64,000 bases of DNA from Nitzschia sp. pyKryTriq1 (taxonomy: Eukaryota; Bacillariophyta; Bacillariophyceae; Bacillariales; Bacillariaceae): positions 1,544,001 through 1,608,000 of the forward strand of contig OY101120.1 in assembly GCA_956465555.1 (NCBI GenBank), in the 5' to 3' direction. This document shows, one piece after another, positions 49,626-58,941 of the stretch (the stretch's first letter is position 1; each line of letters opens with the position of its first letter). The notes beneath the pieces were generated by a model, which did no database searches, was not told where the DNA came from, and saw only the letters and a list, made by a program, of their open reading frames with translations. The position numbers were made by a program, and so were the translations under genes.

Positions 49626-51560
49626 CTAATCAAAGCCAAAGTACTCCAGAGTGGCCACCAGCACCAAACTGAGTGGGAAGATGGACAAAACGAAAACAGC
49701 AGTACCTGTCGTCATCACGTCACTCTGCACAAGGTACGCCATGATGAACTCAACAACAACAATGGCGATGGTCTCAGCTGTGTACTGCCAAGCAAGACCA
49801 CGTACGAAAATCAGACACATGAAGATAGATAAGCTGGATGGCGAGAAAAAATTGTAATGGTAAGGGATGATGAGACGAATTCCACGGCTCCTTTCATTCG
49901 AAGCGATTTTCGACAGACTTACCAGAATGTGTTGTTCATGGACGCAGCACCCTCGAGAGCGGAGAGCGAAACCGACATAGTCTTCCTGGTCTTTTTGCCT
50001 GCATAATACATACTAGCAACGACTTCGCTAGCATTCGATGCCAAGGGTGCCAGAACAAAACTCACGTAGAATGGTGGGAGCCCCGCTCGTACAGCGACTT
50101 CCTGCATGACATCGACCATTGGGTCCGAAAAGTAAATCACAATGATAGTACCAATTGCCAGCATTCGAAAAGCGCGAAGCTTAATCGCGCTCTGTTGCTC
50201 CTCTGGGCTGAGGTCCGTGAAGTCTTCTGGGATCTCTTCCTCTTCTTCGTCGTCTTCTCTCCAAATACCATCTGCAACCTCCACCTGAACTTCTTCCACT
50301 CGCTCTTTCTTGGTGGTCTCAACGTCGCCTTGAGAAATGATCAAGTTGTATGCCAAGCCAATGAATTCATCAAACGAAATGTTGCCATCAGAATCGGAAT
50401 CCGCTTTGCTCAACAGCGCATCGATTTCCTCCTCGGCAATATTCTCGTGGAAATCCTTGAAGAAGAGACGCAGCTCTTTCTTTTCTAAATGTCCACTGCG
50501 ATCAGCGTCGTAGATCTTGAACGCATCAATCAGGACGTCTTTCAGGTAGCTAGCGATTGCTGGAGGTGGGTAGGAATATGAGCCCGGATCTTCAGGTGAA
50601 ATGGAGTCGTAGCCCTGACCACTTTCCCGCCGAGCTTGGTTCTGGACATGTTCCACGGTATTTTTGAGTGCCCCAGCCAACGAGAGTTTTCCTTGTTGCA
50701 AAATTTTCTTGGTCACGGCGATTCTCTTTTCCTTGTCTTGACCCTCCTGACTGAATCTAAGTTGCAATTTCATGTAGTAGACCAAGCCAGCAAGACAAAC
50801 AAACAACGCCAACAGCGCCCACCAGTGCTCGCCCTCGGCGATTTCTTCGGTGGGCCCGTGCAAGAAGGCAGCAGGGACCTGAATCAAAAAGTATGGAATA
50901 GTGGTGAAAGCCATGACAACACCCGCATGGCTCACTTCATCCGTGATTGACACTCCCGTGTTACGAAGCATGGACGACGTGGTGCTGTACTGTGACAACT
51001 TCGGCCTTTTTGTATAGGCCGGTTTGCCATTTTGGATATCTACACGCCCCCCATATACAGACAGAGCCCAGGGCACTGTCAAGAGCATAATGGTAGAACC
51101 TGCAAGAGCGCCTACTCCGACCGAAAGAGTCTCTTGTGCGTCTTCAATCGAACCGAGACCACTAAACAAGATGATTGCTGACGCAAGAAAGAGAGTGTTG
51201 AATCCGTGAGACTTGACAAGAAAGAGCTCAATTGTTTTCTGGGCGAGCGAAGCTGTTTCTCTTACCTCCGTCGGGAACGGCACCAAGAAGGGGCAAGACA
51301 ACTCCACCAACAAGGCCAGCCATACTGGGGACCAACAACAAAAGCTCGCTTCCTTCTCCAATCATATTGGCTGCGAAGTACAAGGCGTATCCATAACTCA
51401 GAAAAAGCCACAAGAGGCCTGTTAGTCCAACATCTTTGGGATCCTGTGAACATGGGACTTTGTGAGAGATGACACATGACACCCAAAAGCAGATATTTTG
51501 CTTTTTAGTGCACCTCTAGTAGTGCGCCAATCTGAAACTTACAACCGAGGGTCCAATCAT
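49626..51560 (-). CDS. EF-hand Na+/Ca2+ exchanger (NCL/NCX-like)
   Basis: Four exons: 51543..51560, 51266..51443, 49923..51177 and 49626..49833 (introns in phases 0, 1 and 2), 552 residues. The first exon encodes only MIGPSV. Two Na_Ca_ex halves flank a cytosolic loop. The first contains EGSELLLLVPSMAGLVGG, PLLGAVPDGAIILFSGLG and VGVGALAGSTIMLL. The second contains FVLAPLASNASEVVAS, SALEGAASMNNTFCLSIF and hydrophobic helices to the end. The acidic residues and (G/A)xxxS/N of the alpha-repeats are present. The loop carries two canonical EF-hands (289-300 DADRSGHLEKKE, 325-336 DSDSDGNISFDE). This is the architecture of plant NCL and algal exchangers that move Ca2+ out of the cytosol with Ca2+ feedback. 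The membrane is not determined. Confidence 0.88.
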
Positions 51561-52089
51561 GGTCGATGCTGAGGTATCCCTTTAACGTGGATGCCAATGA
51601 ATCTATCTTTCTAGAAAGTTTGAAGGTGCGATGTTGCCGCAGAATGTGAGCAAAACGGGGCAGAGGAAGGTTGTTCAGCTTCCTTTTGTGTGTTGCGGGT
51701 GGTGGGTGATTACTTCGCTGTCGACCATGTTCCTCGTCGTCGGATGTCGGCGATTGATGTCGGATACTGGGGATGATTTTTTGCGTTGGGGTCTCGATCT
51801 TGGCGGGTGTCGAGGTGGGCCGCGGGGCGGAAGCCGACGAGGGCGCGCAGCCAGCTACTGGTAGCGAACCCTACACCATCATTCCAGTACCGTACAGTAC
51901 CAGTACCGGATTTTCTACAGTGATTTTTGTCTTGCAATCTCCGTACCAGGTACTGTACCGCGGTACGTTACTCGGGTACTCTGTACGGTACTGTACCGCA
52001 GGGACAAATAAACAACAAGTGAGAGAATATCTTGTGTGTACAACTTCTCGAGTGATCGTGACTCACCGGCTAAGGACTCGAAATGCGAT
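51561..52089. other. Intergenic with GTAC cluster
   Basis: 5' flank of the exchanger gene. A run of CCAGTACCGTACAGTACC, CGTACCAGGTACTGTACC and GTACGGTACTGTACC spans about 51885-51997. No gene recognised. Confidence 0.5.
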
Positions 52090-52962
52090 CTAGACGGACA
52101 ATCGTCCGTTGAGTATTTGTTGTTGTTCGTTATAAGCGATGAAGGATCGGCTGGTAGTTGGCAACAAAGATCTTCTCATGACCCAGTCAAGATTGGCCGT
52201 TATTGGTAAGTTAAAGAACAGTACCGTTATTACGCAGGTGGTGTTGCAACGGCGGGATGGGGGGATCACCATTGGGACGTGTAGTGTACCGGTACTGTTG
52301 ATTGTAGAGTGTTGAGTGAGGGTGAAACGGTGAGTGTGTTTGGAAGGCCAATGGCAACCGGCGTCGTGGAAACTAGATCCATGGGATATTTCCCGAATGC
52401 ACTCCAGCAGCCCAATTACGTTGCTGGTCCGGCTGAAAGCTTGATAGTTCGCGTGAGACTCGAGTGCTATGATCATGTTTTCGGTGCATTGGCCCCAGAT
52501 GATACCGTACACATTTTGCATGGCATTTTGGTATACCCTTTTCTCGCGGACCTAGGCTTTCATCTCCACTTCGAATTCAAACTGGTCAGTGGGGTCTACA
52601 GGTCCGACGAGGCCCGTATTCGCATCAGTGGCGCCCATCGGTGCTGTAGGTCGAATGAACCCGGGGTCTGAGATATTTCTTACCGCTCCCGCTAGCATCC
52701 CGGCATTTTCCTTGAAGGTTCGCTGGACGTAGTCGGCCACTGCCTTGGTGGTTCGAAGGAATTGGTCGGCCTGGCGACTCTCGGAGGTATCGTAGACATC
52801 ATGATTCTTAATATCGTCAGTTTTGCCCTCGAACTTCTTGTTCGGTGGTACAGTTCGTTGTTTGTTCGGAGGTGTTACGGCTGGGCATCTTTTATTCATA
52901 CGGCCACCGCCGTACCCGCTGCCACCTTGGCTACTGGGCGTTTGGGATGGTTGTTCTACCAT
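52090..52962 (-). pseudogene. Copia-type gag pseudogene
   Basis: From the ATG at 52962 the minus strand reads a basic Gly/Pro start, then KFEGKTDDIKNHDVYDTSES, RQADQFLRTTKAVADYVQRT and F, with a TAG at 52552-52554. The same frame then continues with VREKRVYQNAMQNVYGIIWG, QCTENMIIALESH and VIGLLECIREISH. FxGKxxDLKxHxYDxxxxRQ...TTKxIAxYV and YxIIWGQCTExM...LL are hallmarks of diatom copia (CoDi-type) gag. The frame loses family likeness after about 52370. No protease, integrase or RT was found downstream. One nonsense codon and truncation mark it as dead. Confidence 0.75.
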
Positions 52963-53208
52963 AACCACGCGATAAAAATTTAATAATGTTGAAGCAAGTA
53001 GCTATTTACGGCACGACGAATCTGGAATCCAATAAAGATATCCACTTGATTGTTGTAACAGTCTACTGCGATCTGATATTTCATGCAAATCGGATTATTA
53101 AATTTTTATGTGTCTATCCGATGATATCTTGTTTGTTTCACATTTCACTTGTTTCTTCTCCAAATAATGGTTGGCCGTCAGACAGTATCTTTCTTCCTTT
53201 CGTTGATG

Positions 53209-53218
53209 TCTAATACCA
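53209..53218 (-). other. Possible degenerate primer-binding site of the copia remnant
   Basis: The minus strand reads TGGTATTAGA, nine of ten positions of the TGGTATCAGA start of the initiator-tRNA-Met primer site used by copia elements, about 250 bp upstream of the gag start. No LTR end could be confirmed beside it. Confidence 0.3.
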
Positions 53219-53630
53219 CCATAGATCATATGTATGTATACTGCCTTCATACCTTGGTATGGTCGGCGTCCGACCAGTTCTTACTCAACACCGGTACCAC
53301 CGTACCAGCAGGCACCTGGTAAGTAGTACGGTACCGACCATGTTGACGTGTGCGTGGGCGGTGGCCCCTACTCGCGTTGCATAGCTAATGCTCCAACCAG
53401 GTGGAAAGATTCTACTACTTGTACCGTGTAGATTGAAGAGGTATTAGTTTACTATTGTATGTTTGTTGGAAGATTAGGAGGATTCATTCTTCTATTCCAG
53501 CTAAGAAAAATCAAAAATCCATATTTGTTCCGAGTCATTACCTCCACGGGAAGGTCACAAACGATATGAAAACCCCACCCACCAACAACTTAATGTGATA
53601 GCGAGCTAGCTCGCTTGAATCGAGAGTCCC
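53219..53630. other. Intergenic, no gene recognised
   Basis: Small GTAC cluster at 53290-53335. If the primer site is real, the 5' LTR of the copia remnant would lie here, but no second LTR copy was found in the window. Confidence 0.35.
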
Positions 53631-54167
53631 TTAAGATTCATCCTCCTCCTCGTCGTCGTCGTCGTCAAGAGGGACCGCAAATTTTTGCTCGAAACCCATT
53701 TCCTTCATTTGTGCTTTCATGTCTTTCATTTTTCCCGCTTGTGCCATCATCTGAGACATTCGAGAGCCTCCACCACTTCCTGGCTGCACGTTGTCGAAGA
53801 TCGCGTCGTCGGGGAAGGGTGGACTGCCGCCATCTGCCATTTGTTGCTGGCGTCCCAGCTGCTGCTGTTCGAGAAACGCCATGCCTTGCGGCGTTTTCAT
53901 CATTTCCATTTGCCGTTTCATGTGGGCTCGTCGCTTTTCGGAAAACTCTCGGTATTCATCAGCAGCTTGTTGGCGTTTATTGACGTCCCCCGACAAGCCC
54001 TCCAGGAAATCCGCATTGTCCCAGCCCCGGTCAGACATGGACAGCGGTTGGGAGCTTTTTTCCAATGCTGCCAACTTTCCGTATTGGGGCACAACGAATG
54101 ATGCGTCGAGACACACAACGCAAAGCGCCACAAAGGATAGGACTGTCAATGACTTGGAGCCCGTCAT
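53631..54167 (-). CDS. Small plastid-targeted protein, unknown function
   Basis: A single exon of 178 residues. The signal peptide (MTGSKSLTVLSFVALCVVCL) ends in DASF-VVPQYGK, a diatom plastid cleavage site. The mature part is helical and rich in Met, Gln, Lys and Glu: DVNKRQQAADEYREFSEKRR, AHMKRQMEMMKTPQGMAFLE and then a Gly/Pro linker. A C-terminal unit RMSQMMAQAGKMKDMKAQMK is followed by FAVPLDDDDDEEEDES. The Met-rich amphipathic helices recall nucleic-acid- or signal-sequence-binding proteins, but no family is recognised. Length and the acidic tail suggest a soluble stromal protein. Confidence 0.7.
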   Translation of the reverse strand: MTGSKSLTVLSFVALCVVCLDASFVVPQYGKLAALEKSSQPLSMSDRGWDNADFLEGLSGDVNKRQQAADEYREFSEKRRAHMKRQMEMMKTPQGMAFLEQQQLGRQQQMADGGSPPFPDDAIFDNVQPGSGGGSRMSQMMAQAGKMKDMKAQMKEMGFEQKFAVPLDDDDDEEEDES

Positions 54168-54824
54168 GGTTGTTCAATGAAGCGAAATTATTTTTGTACA
54201 ACTGCTGTGTTTTGTTTTGTTGTGTTCCTCCTTTTGACTTTTGACTGTTGATGTCATTTCTGTCTCGTTTCCATCGTGCAACGAATCAGATCCAACAGAA
54301 ATCTACGTACAGTAAATTGTCTTCTTGCGAAAAGAATTAGAAGAACGACGAAAAAAGAACAGCAGATGGACTACGGGTATTCATACAGTATTAGCGGAAC
54401 AGTGAAAACGGGGTTGAAAATGGGGGGATCTTTGAAAATAATGATCACAATACAGTATCATAGCATGATGAGATGCAAGGACGCGACGACCGACCGACAG
54501 ACGTTTATGACGACTCATTGGACTCGAGCGCTTCCATCCGCGCCTCCCATACTCGTACACATGCATCCGCATAAAACCCGGCCACCGACCGCGCAACAGA
54601 ACGCGCAGCACGAAGGAGCAGCAAGACGAGAGACGAGACGATCGATGCGATGTGAGAGATAAAAACATAAGCGATTTTGCGTGTTGTGTTGTCGAACTCT
54701 CGTCGTTCGTCGTTTGTTTGTTGCTTGTTGCTGGAGGGTCTTGTCTCGTGCCTCGTCGTGTTGTGTATTGTACGAATAATCCACATCGGATTTGCATCAA
54801 TCTTCTGTTTGACATCAGAGCAAC
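54168..54824. other. Divergent gap, no gene recognised
   Basis: 657 bp between the plastid-protein and AMP-binding-like starts. Unlike most divergent gaps here it has almost no GTAC palindromes. The region just before the second gene is T/G rich (TCGTTCGTCGTTTGTTTGTT at about 54700-54720). Confidence 0.4.
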
Positions 54825-55924
54825 ATGTCTCTTACCACTCGATTGGCGCGAGCTGCTGCTGCTAGTAAAACTCGGGGCCTTCCCGCATGGTCTCGCGTCA
54901 GTGGCGTTGTTGTGGCAAACAATAATGTTGCAGTGGCTTCGACCACCACCTCGCGAACGATGTTCTCGGCTACTAATCCAGTAGCAGCGGCTGCTGCGGC
55001 CGGTGGACCGCAGGTAAAAGAGCTGGCGGCAGCGAACCCTTATAAAGACGTTGTCCGGTACGAACACAAGAACCGAAAATGGAATTTGCAACATGTGGAT
55101 TTTTATTCCGAAGCGTTGGCCATTGGCCTTTTGGAAACTGGCTTGAAGCCAGGTGATGTTGTCTTGAGCTGGCTGCCAGGACACCTCTCCGAATCGGTGA
55201 GTGAAGATTCGATTCATTCTATCTGTCTATCGGGTCCGTTTGCAAGCCGAAGCGTGGCTTCTGGTTCAAAAACCTTTGGCAGTTCTACTGTACAATTTGA
55301 CACCATATCTTTCTGAAATCGGGATGACAAATAAAAAATCTTACACGTGTTTGCATTATGTGTTTCTGCTTACAGATGGTCTTACAATTTGCTTGCTCCA
55401 AGTCGGGCTTGATCTTGTATAATTTGGACCCCATGCTGGCCACTGAAAACCCGGAAGCCGCAAAGGAGGCGTTGGCACAGGCCTTGACCGTTACTAAGGC
55501 TAACGTCTTGATTACTCAAGAAGCCGGGTCAGATGTCAACTACGTTCGATTGTGCGAGTCGGTAATCCCTGAGGTTCGACTCTTTGACTTTGCGGAAGGC
55601 AAACCCTTTGTCACTCCTCGCTTTCCCCATTTGCGCTTCCCAATCCACACCGGGTTCGATCAAGATGACAAGTGGGGGATGCTCCTCTTGAAGCACTTTG
55701 TGGTCCCGGCCGACAACTTGGATGAACTTCTCCCTAGCGGATTCACCGTGAGTGGTAGCACCCCGCTCCTGGGAGAACTTATCTTGGACGCTAAAGGTAT
55801 TCCTACAGGCACGGGAAAAATCAAAACCAACGATGAAGTGTTGAAGAGTGGTGTTTGGGATACATTCTCGAAAATCTTGAAGCGAGAATACCACGAGGTG
55901 CAGGGTGTTGGTGTTGTTTGGTAA
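54825..55924 (+). CDS. Truncated AMP-binding (acyl-CoA-synthetase-like) protein, probably mitochondrial
   Basis: Two exons, 54825..55196 and 55376..55924, joined in phase 0 over a 179-bp intron (GTGAGT...ACAG), 306 residues. A basic, Ala/Ser-rich presequence (MSLTTRLARAAAASKTRGLP) suggests mitochondria. Residues 75-190 match the N-terminal subdomain of adenylate-forming enzymes: WNLQHVDFYSEALAIGLLET, GLKPGDVVLSWLPGHLSE, ACSKSGLILYNLDP and ANVLITQE. The ATP-binding loop SSGTTGxPKG and everything after it is missing; instead a ~110-residue unique part follows with a stop. It cannot be an active ligase as it stands. Either a stable truncated family or a remnant; intact splice sites and an open frame argue for a working gene. 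Confidence 0.7.
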
Positions 55925-56158
55925 TTTTCGTGTGCTGCCCAGCCGCGACTTTTAAAAGCCATTCTTTCCAGAAGTACCATTCTTCGCTTTCAAGGCAAGC
56001 GCAATATTAGTATTAAGGAAAATTCGATTCAAGGAGTGGAGGAGTCGTCGTAGACGTATTGTGTAGCACGCTATGAAAAGAGGTGGGACAGAAAAGGAAG
56101 AGTCCACAATTCCTAGAGAGTAGCTACGTAGATTAGTATTCCACTACAGTTCGTCGAG

Positions 56159-57330
56159 CTACTCTTCTTTGGCGGCTACAGGTTCCTCTTTCGTCGTTGC
56201 GCCCATGGAAGCTTGGGTCATCTCAACGATGACACTTTTGACATCTTTTCGCTCAGTTACAGGACGAGGAAAGGGAAGTCGCACTTTGAATTGTTTCGGC
56301 TGTCCTGGCAACTGATCCTCGTTGTCGGGGTCACGTGTAATCTTAACATACATACCCAACGAGTCCACCGACGTAATTTCTGCAGCCTGAACGTAGTTTT
56401 CGGCTCCTGCCAAACCTGGAATGTAGTGCTTGACCATGGCAATGGTGGACTCCATATGATCGTCGTTCATGTGGGCAGCAATGTGACCACCGAAACCCAT
56501 GATGGGATCCGGCTTTGCTGACGTATAATCGTCCGCAGTCACTGATCCCGCTCGCGCAAAGCCTCCGACAAATCGCACATACTCCACTTCGACTCTGTAC
56601 CAAAAGAAGTCGCCAAAGTCCACCCAAAAGGCTCCCGGGTGTTTCGCCAAGTAGATTTCTCTGGCTTTGGCGATTTCTTCCTCGTCTTTGAGACGCTCAC
56701 AAGTTCCCATCAAGTTTACCCGACCGTCGGCCGCTCCCTTGAACTCCTTGGAGGCAACAGTCAACGAGCACCTGGGATCGGCCAACAAATCCTGAGTGTG
56801 AGAGGACATGCCCGAAAATACAAAGAGGGGTCGGCCTTGTTCATCAGGTGCAAATCCAACGACGGAACCACCCGGGTATCCAGGATTGCTACAAGCAGCA
56901 AAGAAAGCAAATATTAGCACCTATATTCGTATACGACCCTTAGTTCACGTGCTGATTTTCTCGTCATTTTCGAAACTTACGATTTGGAGTTGGTGCTCAT
57001 GACGGCAAATCCGTGGTTGTACTGCACCAAGGACCGGACATCGACCGGAAATCCCGGCTTGGGCACATTTTGTTGGTGTTCCATGTAAGCTTGGGCGCGT
57101 TCCTTTTGTTCGGGAGACAAGCTGGCAAAGGGGTCCCCTCCAACATCGTGCCGAGGAACATTTTTCGGGGCGTGATAGAGCCGTGTCGTCGTTGCATCAG
57201 ATGAAAGCAATGATCTCCTACTACTAGCAGACACAGCAGGCGGGCCCGCAACAGCCGTCCACGAAAAAGCAGTTGTCGAGGAGCACGCCATTAGTGAAAC
57301 AAAACATGCAACAACTCGAAAAGAACTCAT
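56159..57330 (-). CDS. Plastid PNPOx-like split-barrel protein with DUF2470 domain (HugZ/GluBP-like)
   Basis: Two exons, 56981..57330 and 56159..56888 (intron in phase 2), 359 residues. The ATG at 57330 begins a signal peptide (FRVVACFVSLMACSSTTAF-SW) with a plastid cleavage site; the frame upstream has no ATG. The split-barrel domain (about 85-240) includes GFAVMSTNSKSNPGYPGGSV, GRPLFVFSGMSSHTQDLLAD, CSLTVASKEF and HPGAFWVDFGDFFWYRVEVE. A DUF2470 domain follows: IAAHMNDDHMESTIAMVKHY and VDSLGMYVKI. This pairing occurs in bacterial heme oxygenase HugZ and in plant glutamyl-tRNA-reductase-binding protein, which tunes tetrapyrrole synthesis in chloroplasts. Which role applies is not decided by the sequence. 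Confidence 0.82.
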
Positions 57331-58036
57331 TGCAGCAGTAGACAAAGTTCGAACTTGCAAAAGTATGCTCAAAGTCTTGATCGCGATAGCGTTGGTACTC
57401 TTCTTCACCAAAGATTGTAGAAGGGGGAGGACTAGGGGTTGCTCTAGTTGTCTTCTCGCTCTCCAACATGCGGTCCGTTGATACGGTTGTGAGGAGAAAG
57501 ATGCTGTGTGTGCGTGTACTTGTCAACTTTGTCGAAGAAGAAAGGAGATCGATCCCATGAGGTGTAGTCAATCGATGATGCTTCGATCCTTCTTCGTTCT
57601 TTTTCGAAACAAAGATGCCGTTTGTTTCTGCGCTGGCCAGGAATGTTTTTGTAAGAAGACGCAGGCTTTACTTCATCTTTCTGTCATCTTGAAGGTGTAA
57701 GGATGGCCAGACATTATGTAGAAGGATTACCAGAAAATATGCGGGAGAAGGAATTCCATACGCACATTTTTAGGCTGATGTGCTTCTTCATGCGTCAGAG
57801 CGCAACTTGTTTCGACGACGAAAACCGAAAATCGACAGCCGACACGATCTCTACTAGTAGAGAGAGAGGCTACTGTAGAAGTACCTGCCGCCATCCAGGT
57901 GTAGCATCATAGTCTATCGGTACAATACTCTACTGGTAGAAAAAGACATGAGGCGTCCTCATCGATGAACGGCATCATTCCCAAACTGCAATAGTTGAGC
58001 TACTCTGCGGGAAAATTTTCTGAAAGAAATATTGAC
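57331..58036. other. Divergent gap, no gene recognised
   Basis: 5' flanks of two plastid-protein genes. A CTACTAGTAGAGAGAGAGG palindromic tract lies at about 57851-57869. GTAC words are sparse. Confidence 0.4.
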
Positions 58037-58891
58037 ATGTCTTCTTCGGCGCACAAAATTCGATCCAAGCGATGGAATATGTTTGGATTTCTTTTGGCAT
58101 GGTTTGGGCTCCACGCTCGAACATGGGCGTTCCATGTTGCCAGCAACTCGGCTGAACGAGAAGAAGCGATATTGTTGATGGCGTCGCGCCAGGGGAGCCG
58201 GAGGAATTTCCTGTCCAGTACTACCTTGATCCTGTCGTCGTTGACGACAACTGCTTCTTCCAGCAATGCGTTTCCTTTTGGCGACGATGCCAAAGATCGA
58301 CGGCAAAAGGAATTATGCATTGTCAATTTGCTACGATTACAATACTGGGCTAGAAGTACTGTAGACAAGCTAGAATTTTCAGATGATATTGAACAACAAA
58401 AAAGGGTGTACCTTGAAGCTCGACTGGGTGCAAAGGCGATGGTCGGCAAGAAACAAAAACTGGGAGGAGGTGCCACACCAAGAGTGTTCTCGCTAATGAG
58501 CTTGCAAATTACAGGGTGTCTCGACGATCTGAATTACTATGCCAAAAGCAACAAACGAGTTTCTCAGCTGACAGAAGATATAATTGAAGGGCTCGCGTCG
58601 ATTGTGGAATTCGATGGGCTGGAAACAACGCAAGATCCCTCTCCCCGATCTTCGCTAACGCTGGGGCAATACAATGATCAAAAGGCATTATTTGTTCGGC
58701 GAATGTTATCTGAACGGATTACTCCTCTTACTCAAGAGCTCGTCGATTATTTTGGTCCCGATACCAGGGTTCAGTGTGAAGCCTATGTCAAAGATTACTA
58801 TCCAAGCGAACTCCCTCCTTTGAAACGAAACTCAGAAGGGGAGCAGTCAACTGAGACTGCAACAATAGCAACGGATCAAGTTACAATATGA
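58037..58891 (+). CDS. Probable thylakoid-lumen protein with twin-arginine signal
   Basis: A single exon of 284 residues from the ATG at 58037 (an ATG at 58079 is possible). The start MFGFLLAWFGLHARTWAF-HV is a signal peptide with a plastid cleavage site. About 20 residues later SRRNFLSSTTLILSSLTTTA, followed by SSSNAF, is a textbook twin-arginine (Tat) signal, so three membranes plus the thylakoid are crossed. The mature part is helical: ELCIVNLLRLQYWARSTVDK, YLEARLGAKAMVGKKQKLGG, SQLTEDIIEGLASIVEFDG and FVRRMLSERITPLTQELVDY. A PsbQ-like bundle is possible, but no signature was recognised. It is convergent with the patatin gene, stops only 50 bp apart. Confidence 0.72.
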   Translation: MSSSAHKIRSKRWNMFGFLLAWFGLHARTWAFHVASNSAEREEAILLMASRQGSRRNFLSSTTLILSSLTTTASSSNAFPFGDDAKDRRQKELCIVNLLRLQYWARSTVDKLEFSDDIEQQKRVYLEARLGAKAMVGKKQKLGGGATPRVFSLMSLQITGCLDDLNYYAKSNKRVSQLTEDIIEGLASIVEFDGLETTQDPSPRSSLTLGQYNDQKALFVRRMLSERITPLTQELVDYFGPDTRVQCEAYVKDYYPSELPPLKRNSEGEQSTETATIATDQVTI

Positions 58892-58941
58892 AAATTTATC
58901 TAATAGCGTGCACCGTTTTGCCAAAGCTGCTGTGCTTGGTT

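Noticed and set aside
54381-55217. 278-codon minus-strand frame
   Set aside because: Overlaps the first exon of the AMP-binding-like gene, has Arg/Ser-biased composition and no recognisable domain.
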